The notes: generated by a model not told the origin, from the letters alone. Positions 34,155-44,785 are shown, counted from the stretch's first letter. The stretch is 64,000 nucleotides of DNA from Selaginella moellendorffii (GCF_000143415.4 NW_003314311.1:124001-188000); one strand, 5' to 3'. Numbers and translations are program-made.

Positions 34155-34728
34155 CCGGTCTTGGTCTCGACCTCGGACTCCATCTCGGGTCCATCTCGGA
34201 CTCCATCTCAGACTCCATCTCGAACTCCGTCTCGGTCCACCTCGGACTCCATCTCGGACTCCATCTCGGTCCACCTCAGACTCCATCTCAGACTCCATCT
34301 TGGACTCCGTCTCAGTCCATCTCGGACTCCATCTCGGGTCCGTCTCAGACTCATTCTCGGATCCATCTCGGGTCCATCTCGGGTCCACCTCGGACTCAAT
34401 CTCGGATCCATCTCGGATCCATCTCGGGTCCACCTCGGACTCCATCTCGGGTCCATCTCGGACTCCATCTTGGGTCCATCTTCGACTCCATCTCGGACTC
34501 CATCTTGGGTCGATCTCGGACTCCATCTCGGACACTTCCACGTGTCATGTGTTGGTCCTTTTGGGTCCCTTTTTGGAGCCTCGCTTATTACTTGCTTCAT
34601 GCTCGTTCCTTGAGCACTCCGTTGAGAGTTCCACTCCTGCTCTCAACCTTTTAAGTCGGAGCCTTTTAGTCCAAACGTGTTACGCTCGTTTGGCTTTCAC
34701 TTTGGCCACTACCACGTGGCACCCTTTC
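33053..34728 (-). repeat. 5' LTR of the LARD-like element, truncated
   Basis: It matches 27228-29016 closely from TGTAAGCGACTAAATTTT to accctttcg. It then breaks into tgaagtttggagac, which belongs to a different repeat (compare 51893). The missing end is the part reading ctccactttggggc...tctcaca in the other copies. Confidence 0.75.
34030..34540. repeat. Minisatellite, second LTR copy
   Basis: Same hexamer-to-12-mer array as in the 28.2 kb copy but shorter, with its own pattern of ctcgggtccat and ctcggatccat variants. Confidence 0.9.
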
Positions 34729-34734
34729 GTGAAG

Positions 34735-35930
34735 TTTGGAGACAAGGAGGAAAATCCGGTGGGAAACCTTGTAGTCAAACTGAACCCTAAAGTTGAAGAA
34801 AAGTGTAGAAAAAGTGTGAAAAGAGGAGGAAAATAGAGGAAAAGGAGTGAGCACCCAAAGAACTTAACCCATACTTGGATTTCGGCTTAGGAAAGTGTAA
34901 TATGCAAATGCAGCCTCTTGATGACTTTCAGTATGCTCCAAAGATTGGCCGAAATCGAGAAAGAAAGAGAGGTAGAAGAGGGGATGCATTGCCCAAGCAT
35001 GGTAAGTGTGAAAATGAAGAAAGATGGAGTGATATGATGGAGTTCCGAGATAGTGGTGGCACTTTGAAAAGGTGGCCATTGTTAACCATTGGCCTGTAGA
35101 GTAAGTGTTGACCACTCAGAGTAGCCAGTAACCGATAACCAGTAACCGATAACCAGTAACTAGTAACCAGTAATTGGGGACCTATAACCTATAACTAATA
35201 ACCACCTGCTCTCACTCCTACTCCTGTGCCTGCTCCAGCACCGATATGGTGGAGTGATATGGTGGAGTGCTGAGATGGGGTGGCACTCTGAGAAGGAATC
35301 TGATGTGTTGGACTGAAGAAGTCAACAGCTAAAAAGGATGTCGTAGTCACTAGGTTGCCAGTAAAGGGAGGTGGCATGTGTCCATTGAGTGCTGGAGTAG
35401 AAGAAAATGGCTTTGGCTTCTGTGGCCTCGCCTAAAGATCCACCTAGGTGCCTTGAGTGAACAGGTTCACCTGGTTGGAAGAAAGTCGCTCTAGAAAAGC
35501 TGGTGCATTGTCGGCAAATGGTCGTAAGGATATCTCGGAAACAGCATGTCCAAATGAGGTGGTGTCATTTGCTGCTGGTGCACGTATGGTGTAAATGTGA
35601 CCTCAAACAGAAATGTGAATGATAGTGAAAGAATGAAAGATGCAAAACAGGCATCTAGAGGTAAGTGTGGGCAACACTGCTGGAAGTGATTGGTGATGGA
35701 ATTGTGAGTGTAGATGATATGGAATGAGTGAGGGGAATGTGTGGGGTGTAGTAATGGTAAGGGAAGGGCCAAAGAACCTGGAACATAAACCGAGCCAAGC
35801 GAGGAACCTCTATACAAATGGCAATGTAGCCTGAGTGCGAAATCCAAGGCATGGGCCATGGTCCAATGGAGAAACACCCTCTAAAAGTAAGAAAAGTAGC
35901 CATGAAAGTAAAGTGAAAGAAAGGAAGAAA
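34735..35930 (-). repeat. LTR or 3' region of the adjacent gypsy element
   Basis: 34735-35480 matches 51885-52470 over several hundred bases (gtgtaatatgcaaatgcag, 'gactttcagtatgctc', 'aagattggcc', 'gtggcactctgagaagg'). It lies directly downstream (minus strand) of the gypsy integrase that ends at 35957, so it is probably that element's 3' LTR. A short array of (ccagtaaccgataa) units is at 35124-35206. The A-run at 35928-35942 is T-rich on the element strand. Confidence 0.5.
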
Positions 35931-35956
35931 AAAAAAAAAAAGAGAAAAGGAACACC

Positions 35957-37470
35957 TCACCAGATGAAGCATTTGAAATGAGAGTGGTTGTGAGCATGTG
36001 GGAGCTCACGTCCATCAGCATCAACTAACACATATGCTCCACCTCCGATGTGTCGCTGGACAAAGTAGGGGCCGGTCCAGCAAGGGGAGAACTTCGAAGG
36101 TGGCATAAACTCCTTGAGTAGAACAAGATCGCCATCCTCGAAGGGTTTGGCAGACCGCTGGTGATCAATGACTGACTTGATCTTCTGTTTGCCTCGAAGG
36201 AGATGTTCTAATGTGGATCGTTGTTGTTCTTCCAAGGCAAGAACCTCCAAGTCATGTGCATGAAGCTTGTCCTCATTGCTAAACTGCATCACTGCTGTGT
36301 ATCAAAGTGAAAGTGAGAGTGATGGCACTTGGATCTCCACTGGAAGCATGGCCTCTATCCCATAGATAAGGGAGAATGGGGTCGCAGAGATGGATGTCTT
36401 GAAGGACGTCCGAAAGACCCACAACGTTGTAACCAAGTGCTCGTACCAATGCTTTGGGTGATCCTCCACAAGCTTTGAGATGATTGCCTTCAATATTTTG
36501 TTGCTAGACTCTACTTAACCATTGCACTCAGGATAATAGCTGCTGCTCTTCACGTGCTTGACCTACAGCTGTTGGAGAAGATGCTGCATCACCTGTCCAA
36601 GGAAGCCACTACCACAATCGGAAACCAAAACAGCAGGAACTCCGAATCGGCAAATGATGTACTTGTAGATAAACTTTGCTGTAAACTGTCGCAGAGGGGT
36701 GGCCTCAACCCATTTTGTGAAATAGTCCGTCGCCACGATGATGTATCACTGTCTTTTTGAGCTTGGTGGGATGATTGGGCAAATGAAGTTGAGTCCCCAC
36801 TAGAAAAAGGGACCCAGAGAAGTAATGAGCTGGAAAGGAAGATGTGGAACATGGCTTTGGGGGTTGAACCGTTGGCACTGCTCACATGCCTTTGCATAGG
36901 CCAAGCTATCCTGGTGAATCTGAGGCCAAAAGTAGCCATGGCGCAAGAGGAGCTGTGCTGTGACTCGTCCCGAGAAATGCTCCACACAAGAGTGGAAAGT
37001 GCGAAAGAGCTCAGGGACCTCGTGTTCCCCCACACACTGCAACAAAACCTCCTAAGAATTTCTCCTGTAAAGGTGTCCGTCGAGAAGGCAAAACCCCCAT
37101 GCTCAGATCTCCAATGCCTTTTGTTGCACTAGTGAGGAATCTGCTGGGAATTGAGCTGAATCCAGGTACACTAAAATGTCCTGTAATGTTGCTGGGACTA
37201 CAAAGGAAGTAGCTTCAAAAACCAAGAACTCGCTCAGATCCATCACACGCTTGCGCCGCATGTGAAAAGTTGGCTGAAACTCTTGGATAGTCACAATCCA
37301 AGATAAAGTACGAGGACTGTGAACCGGTCGCTGTAAAAGAAAGGTCAACACATTAAAATAGACATGGAAATGGATACAAGCTCCAGCGAGAAAGTAATGA
37401 AATCGCTCCAAGGTGTAAACAACATCCACTGCTTCTTTTTCTGCATCCACGTACTTCTTCTCAGTCTCCT
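35957..37470 (-). pseudogene. Ty3/gypsy RNase H and integrase, truncated
   Basis: Reading the minus strand from 37470: TEKKYVDAEKEAVDVVYTLE and ERFHYFLAG (RNase H), then a decayed linker. The integrase zinc finger follows (RHGYFWPQIHQDS, KACEQCQRFN) at 36800-37045. The core end reads HWYEHLVTTLWVFRTSFK and YGIEAMLPVEIQVPS at 36302-36493. The C-terminal part (EDGDLVLLKEFMP, KFSPCWTGPYFVQRHIGGGA) ends at 35957. RT, protease and gag are missing: the element starts abruptly inside RNase H, where it replaces the rest of the minus-strand gene described next. Stops and frameshifts are present. Confidence 0.75.
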
Positions 37471-37623
37471 TGAACGAATGTGATGCTCTTTTGACCAACT
37501 TGCGACCGCAGGCTTTGGAGGGTGCAGTGACATTCGAGGACGAGCCACGCTCATGGGAGAAAAGGACACCGTTCAGATCAAAAACGATACAGTACTTTCG
37601 CAGTGACTCTGAAATGAAATGCG

Positions 37624-38100
37624 TCAGCATAAAAAATGGTACAAGTCAATTTTACCATCTACAATATTAGCGAATGGTGCTCCCGATGGTCGTTCAGAGG
37701 GTTTTGGTCGAGGAAACGTGAAGGGCGGAAATACTCTCCTCTGCAATGTGGGGTCAATCGCATCCGATGGCGTGTGGGCACATGCCATTTCAGCTGTAGA
37801 CTCTGGTACAACTGGCTCAACAGTGGCATGGGGTGGTTCCGATGGCGTGTGATCACACGCCATTTCAACTGGTGCCTCCGTTGGCAAAGTGGACATGACC
37901 GAACAGGCAGCAGGGGCGGTGTAGGGAGGTTCCAACGGCGCGTAGTCAGACGATTGGGCACACGTTGGAAATGAGGATACGACTGGCTCGGCGGCTGGGG
38001 CGGCCTCATGCGGGTCCAATGGCGCCTGGTCACCGTCAGTTGGATACGTGGACAAGATTGACTCAGTGGTATGGGCAGCATCAAGTGGAGCGTGGTCAGC
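37624..38100 (-). repeat. Coding repeat (proline-rich, ~25-30 residues per unit)
   Basis: Four to five imperfect units carry the core (D)HAPLD / DQAPLDPHEA / DYAPLEPPYT / DHTPSEPPHA / AHTPSDA, with spacers ending in S-LPT or VVPES. Two of the units overlap a full copy of the 24-bp palindrome (37766-37789 and 37841-37864), where it encodes EMAC-HTPS. Confidence 0.7.
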
Positions 38101-38231
38101 TTAATTGGCGTTGATATGGATAGTAGCCTCCACCAGCTCTGATGACTCTTGCAGGCAAGTAGAGTCCACTGGCGGATCCATATGCATGTCCAAATATCTC
38201 CCTTCGATTGAGATGGTATCCTCCCGTGCTA

Positions 38232-38507
38232 CTAAAAACAAACTCATTAGCACATTGAATTGACTATACTGTATTTACCATCAACTGCTATTGAGGAACT
38301 AGGACCGATATCACTTGGGCGCACTGCTGATTCTGAAGGATTGGACATACGTTTCCACCCTTGCTTGGCACTATCCTTCCTCGACACTAAAGGCTAGAGT
38401 TTGTATCTTAATTCAACTGAATAATCTCTACTTACCATTTCTTCTGCGACCTACATGGACAATGTTAGAAATGGTAAAAGGTTAGGAATGGATGTACTAT
38501 TATTTAC
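38232..38507 (-). other. Three short introns without palindrome (57, 49, 47 nt)
   Basis: Introns at 38451-38507 (GTAAATAA...CATGTAG), 38387-38435 (GTAAGTAG...CTTTAG) and 38232-38278 (GTAAATAC...TTTTTAG). All are phase 1. The intervening exons are 15 nt (38436-38450) and 108 nt (38279-38386). Their removal keeps one frame from the acidic region to the proline-rich repeat. A fourth, at 37609-37655 (47 nt), leads into the FCP1-like exon. Confidence 0.6.
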
Positions 38508-39074
38508 CTGATGGTTTGTCTTGTATGACCTTCCTCCGCTGCTCTTTGGCCACCTCAGGCTGGCCATCGTCGTCATCATCGTCATCGTCGTTATTGTGAT
38601 CGTCACCATTGTGAGGACCATCCAAGTCCTCTTCGTCCTCCTCTTCTTCATCCTCCTCTTCTTCGTCCTCCTCTTCTTTGTCCTCCTCTTCGTCCTTCTG
38701 CTCTTCCTGCTCATTATCTTTCTCTGGCTCCTCATCCCCCTCCTGCATTTCTTCCATAGGCTGCTCAGGCTGGATGGCTTGTTTTTCCAGGACCATCTTG
38801 TGAAAATCATCTGGCCGAGTCTCCATCTCAAAATACAAGACATCCATAGCCTGTTTTAGTGCGTGACCTAGGACCGTATCCTCACCCGACTGTCTTAACA
38901 TGGTTTCTGCACGTTCTTGCACCCTTCGAAGACGACGAGATGAGAAAAACGTGGCCCTGACTTGAAAAGCATCCCTCATCCATTGTACCTCTCCATTGAG
39001 ATTGGGGAAGGGGAGTCCGCCATAGGAATCTGAGTCAGAAGGTGGTGACTGGCTCCTTTCACTCAGCCCTTGAT

Positions 39075-39121
39075 CTGCAATGAATGGCATGAGCACACAC
39101 GCCATAACCGCGAGGCATTAC
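39075..39121 (-). other. 47-nt phase-1 intron carrying the palindrome
   Basis: The minus strand starts GTAATG and ends CATTGCAG. The palindrome occupies 39083-39106, so it fills half the intron and ends seven bases before the acceptor AG. Splicing joins ATA G to AT CAA and keeps the frame into SERSQS. Confidence 0.75.
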
Positions 39122-39265
39122 CTATCATCTTTTCGTTGCCCTTCTTCCTTTTCGAATCAAACGCCTCTGATCCCGACGACTGTCCAACGTGCTTTTGCTT
39201 TTTATGACCACTGTCAGTTTGAGCTTGGCTGGTGCTTGCCTGTTTTGCCTTTGAAGAAGTGTCTC

Positions 39266-39314
39266 CTACAAGGAATGGCATGAGACCACACGCCATTGCA
39301 AATATAATTTGTAC
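39266..39314 (-). other. 49-nt phase-1 intron carrying the palindrome
   Basis: Starts GTACAAATT, ends CCTTGTAG. The palindrome is at 39274-39297, directly before the 3' splice site. Splicing joins GGA G to GA GAC. Confidence 0.75.
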
Positions 39315-39404
39315 CTCCTTTTTTCCTATTGCTTGTCTGTTTGTCCTTCTTCGACGCGCCACCAGTGCGCTTTTCAGTCCTCGTGTCTGAATATTCACAA
39401 CGAT

Positions 39405-39442
39405 CTATAATCAAAATGGCGTGAGGCCTCACGTGACCTTAC
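39405..39442 (-). other. 38-nt phase-1 intron carrying the palindrome
   Basis: Starts GTAAGGTCACG, ends GATTATAG. Palindrome sequence (39415-39438) makes up most of it, with one arm altered. Splicing joins CAA G to AT CGT. 38 nt would be exceptionally short for a plant spliceosomal intron. Confidence 0.65.
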
Positions 39443-39517
39443 CTTGTGCAGGTTGTGAGCTCAGCCTAACATCAGTAGCTGTTAACGCCGTTTCAGCATC
39501 TGGGGGTGGCCACGCTC

Positions 39518-39567
39518 CTGCATATAGAGCTTGTGAGATAACATTTAAACTTAAAGTGCGTACTCAC
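39518..39567 (-). other. 50-nt phase-1 intron without palindrome
   Basis: Starts GTGAGTACGC, ends TATATGCAG. Splicing joins CCT G to GA GCG and links the 831-codon main exon to the downstream exons in one frame. The only obstacle is the TAG at 39587-39589. Confidence 0.65.
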
Positions 39568-40876
39568 CAGGTTCGTAGAGAAGATACTATTTTTCTTTGG
39601 CAACTGTAATTATATGCTCCATTGAAGTCACCTCTTCAATGGAGTTTGTCACCGCAACACACGGGACACCCTTGAGTAGTGCGGCTCGAAAGAATAGTCC
39701 GCCGCAGTTGTACTCGACAACGCATTTGCCCTTGGAGTCACCTACTATTGCGTTGAAGACCCAGCTGAGCATTTCCCATGTTGCACCTGGAGCTTTCGTT
39801 GGATTCGAAAGCTCCATAGCCGTCTTCAGTTCCTCAGGCACGGGTAAATTGACCTCCCTCAGATCAATTCGATCGGCTTTGTTGAACGAAGCTGGGAAGT
39901 CACTCCAGTCCCACTCTGCTGCAGGACCAATAACAAGGGCGAGTGTGAAGATGCGGACATTCGTCGGTATTTTCTTCTTAGCCATTATCCCATGGATCTC
40001 CCGCATCTCCTTGCCTTTCAACCGAGCCTTCACCTCATTCAAGGCCTTCCAGAACTTGTGATAGGATTCGGAGTCGTAGATCATATAGTGGACTGAAGAT
40101 TCCACCTCCGCAAGTCCCACCATTAAGTCAATGATGGAGCTGACTTCGTCTGCATGAGTGATCTCCTCGTTTGTGAAGTCCATCACACAAAAGATGTTCT
40201 TGACCTGCTCATCTCTGCGGGAAACGATGCTCCTCCACCTTTGATCCTCATCCGAATTCACGTATACCCGGTAAGGTTTTCGATAGGCCTCTGCTGCAGG
40301 GTCGAGCTGTTTCTGAAGCCGGCGGTCGACATCCCTCTTAATGAAATTTGGATACTGATCCAACTTCTCAGCTTTACTTTTCGTGGCATCCCGCAGCAGA
40401 TCGATGAACTTGGGGGCCCCCTTCACGTAGTCATCAATGTCTTCATTTGACAAGTCCAGCTCTTCCATCATCTCTTGCGTGGTGTCGATGCTCACCCTCG
40501 CCACGGCCACTTGCTCGAAGATCCAATCCTTCAATAGCGCACGAGCTCTCAGAGTCGTGCACAAGTCCTCGTATGTCACAATATGGCCGGGAGTCATTTT
40601 AGTCTTGTTGAAGACTACCTCACCACGTAGAAGAGCATTAGCCACTGTCAGAAGGTCGTCGTCGTCTAGAGACCGCGAGAAACGCAAGGCGTTGAGCTTC
40701 AAATCATTGGGCTTCCGGCCGTCCTCCACACCCATTGAGTTTAGCAACTCCCCGTCATGGTACCTCCTCAGCACATCTACCCATTTGTCAAAAACAACTT
40801 TTGTCGCGAGTAGAATGTTATGGATGCTGAGTGTGTCATTGACCCTCAGTGTTTTCGAGAGAAGACTCGAGAATTC

Positions 40877-40930
40877 CTGCAATGGAAATGGCGTGAGGCC
40901 ACATGCTATGCCACATGCAACGAGGCTTAC
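40877..40930 (-). other. 54-nt in-frame intron carrying the palindrome
   Basis: Starts GTAAGCC, ends CCATTGCAG, phase 0, with the palindrome at 40887-40910. At 54 nt it adds 18 codons without a stop if retained, so retention would not break the protein. That it is an intron is inferred from its ends and its likeness to the others. Confidence 0.6.
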
Positions 40931-42090
40931 CTGCCAGGTGCTAGTTGCTAGTGCACGTCCTTGTCCTGGTTTTTGTGGCTTCTTCAGTTGAACCCAGAGC
41001 TTCCGTGTTCGTGCCAATGTCTCGTGCAGACCCGATTTGTAGCACGTTTCTTGCTTGACATTCTGCGCGTGGGAGATGTATATGATAGATCGGAGGGGCG
41101 AGTTGCCTTTTATCAGGCGGACAACTCTTGTCTTGAAGACTTTCTTCACCTCCTTGCCCACCATAATATCCACAACTATCTGTTGCATCGCCAAGCTAGA
41201 ATGCTGCCTGGAGACGGCATAGAACCGGATGTTCTGATCGTCCAACACCTTCCTATTGATCAAGTCTGGAAACCTCGTCTCGCCCTTCATTGTTCGGTAG
41301 TAGGGGATCACGTCTGCGATGTCGGGTGTTACTGGACTTGCCAGCATCTTCTGCTTCAGTTTCTCCACCCACTCATCAGATACTAGCCTGTGGTTATATT
41401 TGCTTTGGATCTCGATACGGCTCACGTCGATTGTATATACTTTGTTGGAATAGTAACAAGTACTATTATCTGCGACGATTTTTGCTGCCTCTTCTTGCTC
41501 TTTCTGCTCTTTGCAGCTCTTCTTTTTGGTGGGTGTAGTGTTCGAACCCGAGGCAATGGCATCACCGAGTAGCTTCTTTTTTGGAGCAGCAGAGTCGGAC
41601 GTCGGCTTGAGCTTGACCACCCTTTTCTGCTTCGGGGTAGTTTCCAGATCGACCCCCTTCCCCTTCGCTTCGCAAACTGGAGGCACTCTCAACGGCTCAA
41701 TGTTGGAATATAGTTTTTGAACATTGCCGTAGGTGAGGTCCGTGGATTCCATGTGATCTTCATAGACCCGCAGCGTCTTTGAAATTGTGGGCCTCCTGGA
41801 CAACCTCTCCCTAGCTCCCTCTAGGAATTCCTCATAGCCGCTGCCCCCCTCCGGGAAGCCGCTAGGATGTGCAAGGTGGATCTTGAAGGCGGACGCTGTC
41901 TCTACCACAAGTGCCAGTCCATATTCTTGCATGGAACTGCATGGAGTGTCTGTCACTTGGATGAGGATCCCCATGCATTCTTTTCTCCCACCATCTGTGT
42001 GCCTTCCATCCCGAAAGTCCAACTGGTGAGCTCCTCCCCCTTCTCTGCATCCACATTGACAGTGGCTGGAAGAAGAACGCAATTCCTCGC

Positions 42091-42360
42091 CTGTTTAGAA
42101 ATGCACAACAATTAGAGCTGACAGATGAAAAGCTAGCAGCTGGAAATAACGTGAGGCCACACGCCATTCACCACTGCATCAGATGTCTTGAGGCTGCATC
42201 CTAAGATGGCGTGAGGCTACACGCCATCTGTAACCGGACTGCACTCGAGAGCCCAATCGGTGCATGCCAATGTTGCTACTGAATGGCATGTCGCCTCATG
42301 CCATTTTCTACTTGGCCTAAAAGACTTACCATTTGAAGCCGAATGGAGGCCGTGACAATC
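42091..42360 (-). other. Probable 5' exons and introns of the minus-strand gene
   Basis: Three further palindromes (42145-42168, 42205-42228, 42282-42305) each stand just before a possible minus-strand acceptor (CAGCTGCTAG, CATCTTAG, CATTCAGTAG). A good donor is seen at CAAATG/GTAAGTC near 42332. The exact exon chain and start codon could not be resolved. Confidence 0.4.
42282..42305. repeat. 24-bp palindrome, group at 42.1-42.3 kb
   Basis: Copy AATGGCATGTCG/CCTCATGCCATT. Sister copies at 42145-42168 and 42205-42228. All three are oriented so that a minus-strand YAG follows within 5-15 bases. Confidence 0.85.
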
Positions 42361-43031
42361 GAGGCCGGACTCGCTGGCGAATGTGCACTGTGTGTGCAGC
42401 GGATCGTAGCAGCAAGGCTACTCTGCCACTTACAGTTGGAGAGTGGTGCTGAAATCTCCCGGGACGCCAAGTGGGCTGCGTGTGGGTGGCGGAGTGGGCG
42501 GCGGAGTTGGCGGCAAAGTTACAAACTGGGTGTGTCTTGAAGTGGACGCCGATGCACACGAGCGCGATGCGAGCGCGAGTGTGATGCAAGCGCGAGTGGA
42601 CGCCGATGCACACGAGAAACCTGTAGAGAAGTGAGCGTGATCGCGAGTGGGAGCGTGATGCGAGCGGGAGCGCGAGTGTGCGAGCGCGAGTACAAAGCAA
42701 AATGCAAAACCTAACCTCACACGCGCGAAATGTCACAACGGTTGGTAATCTCGCCACGTCATCATTCCTCGGACTTGGGCGCCACCATTAATTTCTGGAT
42801 TGCCGCGCGCATGCAAGCACGCAAAATCCAAAAGAAATCCGCAACGTCATCATTCCTCGGACTGCATGCACGTGAAATCCAAAAGAAAGATCATGATTGG
42901 GATATCATTTAATACCCTCGCTATATTTATACCATGCATGATTGGATATTCCAAAGCATCTTGTATTTCCAAAAATGGCAGATGTTCAGCTAAATAAAGA
43001 AATTCTATCTGTTTCTATTTTTCTCTCAAAT

Positions 43032-43200
43032 CAATATTATAGCGTGTGGGCTCATGCAATTTTGAACCAAAGAAACCCAAAAAACGTTGGACCTAAAATA
43101 TTTTGAAAAAACCCAAAAAACCCTAAACATTTTAAACCCAAAAATCCAGGTGTCCTGTGGCGTTATTCCTTGAATGGCGTGTGGGCGCATGCCATTTTCA
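43032..43200 (+). repeat. Triplicated intergenic unit, copy 1
   Basis: It runs from tatagcgtgtgggctcatgc and ttttgaaccc to ttgaatggcgtg and gcatgccattttcag. Copies 2 and 3 are at 43325-43440 and 44255-44360. Each pairs a degenerate palindrome with a second one ending in a plus-strand TTTTCAG-like acceptor. Confidence 0.7.
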
Positions 43201-44785
43201 GGGCCAAATGCTGAATGGAGAAAAATTCCCTTTCAGTGCAAATGCTGCAAGAGGCAAATGCCGAGCACAAAGGACTGTAACTACCTCACATGACACAGAT
43301 AAACTTTTCTCTATTTGGCAAAGATAAACTTTATAGCGTGTGGGCTCATGCAACTTTGAACCCAAAAAATGCACCAAAAAATTCTCGGCGTCATCTGGCG
43401 TTATCTCTTGAATGGCGTGGGGCCGCATGCCATTTTCAGGGGCACATAGGAGTATATTCCTAGGATATTCTGATATGCGCGAGATTTTTTTGAGTTTTCT
43501 GGAGATCCAACCGTTAGATCGCAACTAGATTTTACAGAATGGTATACAATGTCTTTCTTGATGACCCTGCAAAGAAGCATCTCGATCGGACACTACATGA
43601 GACCACACGAGCCTTACAATGTTTCAGAGGCATTTGCCATAGATCCGACCGTTATTTTGCTCCAAGATTTTACAGTTTGGTGTGCATTGACCTTTCCATC
43701 GAAACTGCAAAGGGACATCACAATCAGATGCGGGATCACAAGAAACTAACTTCACTAACTCTGGTTTCACCAAGATCTACGTAAGGAGTTATGAAATGAA
43801 AGGACCCTCTCTATTGAAATGTGTTTATAGTCCTAGGGGCATTGTGACATATCAAAGGATTTTGCATCAAGTTCTGTATTTGCATGTTTATCAAGCTACT
43901 GAATTGCTAAACCTTAAACCCTAAACATGTGGCAAATGCTGCGTGAAGAAAGATGCCTTTTCTGGGCAAATGCTGTAAGAGGTAGATGCCGAGCAGATGT
44001 ATCTCAAGCTAGCGAAGGGGACAAACGAAAGCTAGCTATAAACATGACGGGATGCAAATAGATTACTAGGCTGGTCCTACGAAAATCAAAAACCATAATT
44101 GAAAACATTGAAAATGCAAAAAGAAAGGTTTATAATATTTTTGAATTTTAAGCAACCAAAGGAATGTAAGTAGGGCATGTGTTTGTAAGTTTAAAAATGC
44201 CTCAACCACTTAAATTCCCAAGTAAATAAAGCTGTTTCTATTTTTGGTACAGGTAAACTTTATAGCGTGTGGGCTCATGCAATTTTGAACCCAAAAATGC
44301 ACCAAAAAATGCTCGACTAGCATTATTCTTTGAATGGCGTGTGGCCTTATATTGCCATAAATGGATGTACACACACAGCATAATTATTCCTTTACACAGC
44401 GAATAATCTTGGCGCGGATCGCTGACATGGCATGGCAAAGTTCGAATCACTGACATGGCACAGCTGGATCGAGGCAAGGACATGATGTGACAAAGTTCAA
44501 CCTCCGACAGCAAAGTCTAGAAGCTACTCAGTTTGAAATTTGTCAGAGGAATCATAAGATCTGGTTTGTCAGAGGATTTGATGTGACGTTCAAGCGTGTG
44601 TTATTTTTGAATTCTCGAACTCATTCCTAGGTCTATCATTTTTGTGCACCGTGTTCTTGGTTCCGCTGAGCGCAGTGAGCGCTGCTTGTGTAAGCGGCGT
44701 TGTGGGCTATGGTTTATGCGTCTACAAGCGGTTGCAGCATTGCGAGCGCCATTGTGAGTGGCAGTTTATGCGAGTGGCAGTTTGT

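Larger units (their letters stand above)
27228..34728 (-). mobile_element. Large non-coding LTR element (LARD-like), minus orientation
   Basis: Two long related LTRs (27228-29016 and 33053-34728) flank a 4.0 kb internal region. On the minus strand, the sequence directly inside the right LTR reads TTGGTATCGAAGCTG, a tRNA-Met-type primer site (33037-33050), which sets the orientation. I find no gag, protease, RT or integrase in the internal region on either strand, so it fits a large retrotransposon derivative that depends on other elements. The right LTR lacks the last tens of bases present in the other copies, so no target duplication is visible. A solo copy of the same LTR lies at 49172-51095. 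Confidence 0.7.
37471..42090 (-). pseudogene. Large multi-exon gene: ParB-like / methylase-like / acidic / FCP1-HAD start, truncated
   Basis: The main exon (42090-39568, interrupted only by a 54-nt in-frame intron at 40877-40930) gives about 830 codons. Residues ~220-340 resemble a ParB-type fold (TIDVSRIEI, LVSDEWVEKLKQKM, FYAVSRQHSSLAMQQIV). The end (CVVEYNCGGLFFRAALLKG, then CVAVTNS) resembles the SAM-binding motif of DNA methylases, but I see no DPPY. Downstream exons (about 39517, 39404, 39265, 39074, 38450, 38386, 38231 and 37608) encode basic and then acidic D/E-rich sequence, a proline-rich repeat, and KYCIVFDLNGVLFSHERG, which matches motif I of FCP1/HAD phosphatases. Introns of 38-57 nt, mostly phase 1, join into one frame. 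Defects: TAG at 39587-39589, TAA at 38101-38103, and truncation by a gypsy element at ~37470. The true start codon and upstream exons (to ~42360) are uncertain. I cannot assign a function. Confidence 0.55.

Noticed and set aside
33775-34836. Long frames on both strands
   Set aside because: Same minisatellite in the second LTR copy.
38521-38859. Hydrophobic plus-strand frame (leucine/valine/phenylalanine-rich) that looks like a membrane protein
   Set aside because: It is the complement of the acidic GAG/GAC-rich exon of the minus-strand gene.
39587-42082. Treating the 831-codon frame as a complete protein
   Set aside because: The frame continues past the TAG through a good donor at 39567 into downstream exons in register, so the stop is better explained as a nonsense mutation within a longer gene.
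42326-42757. 143-codon arginine/histidine-rich minus-strand frame as the gene's N-terminus
   Set aside because: It arises from GC-rich short repeats (gagcgcgag units) and shows no domain. Only its last codons, before the donor near 42332, may be real exon.
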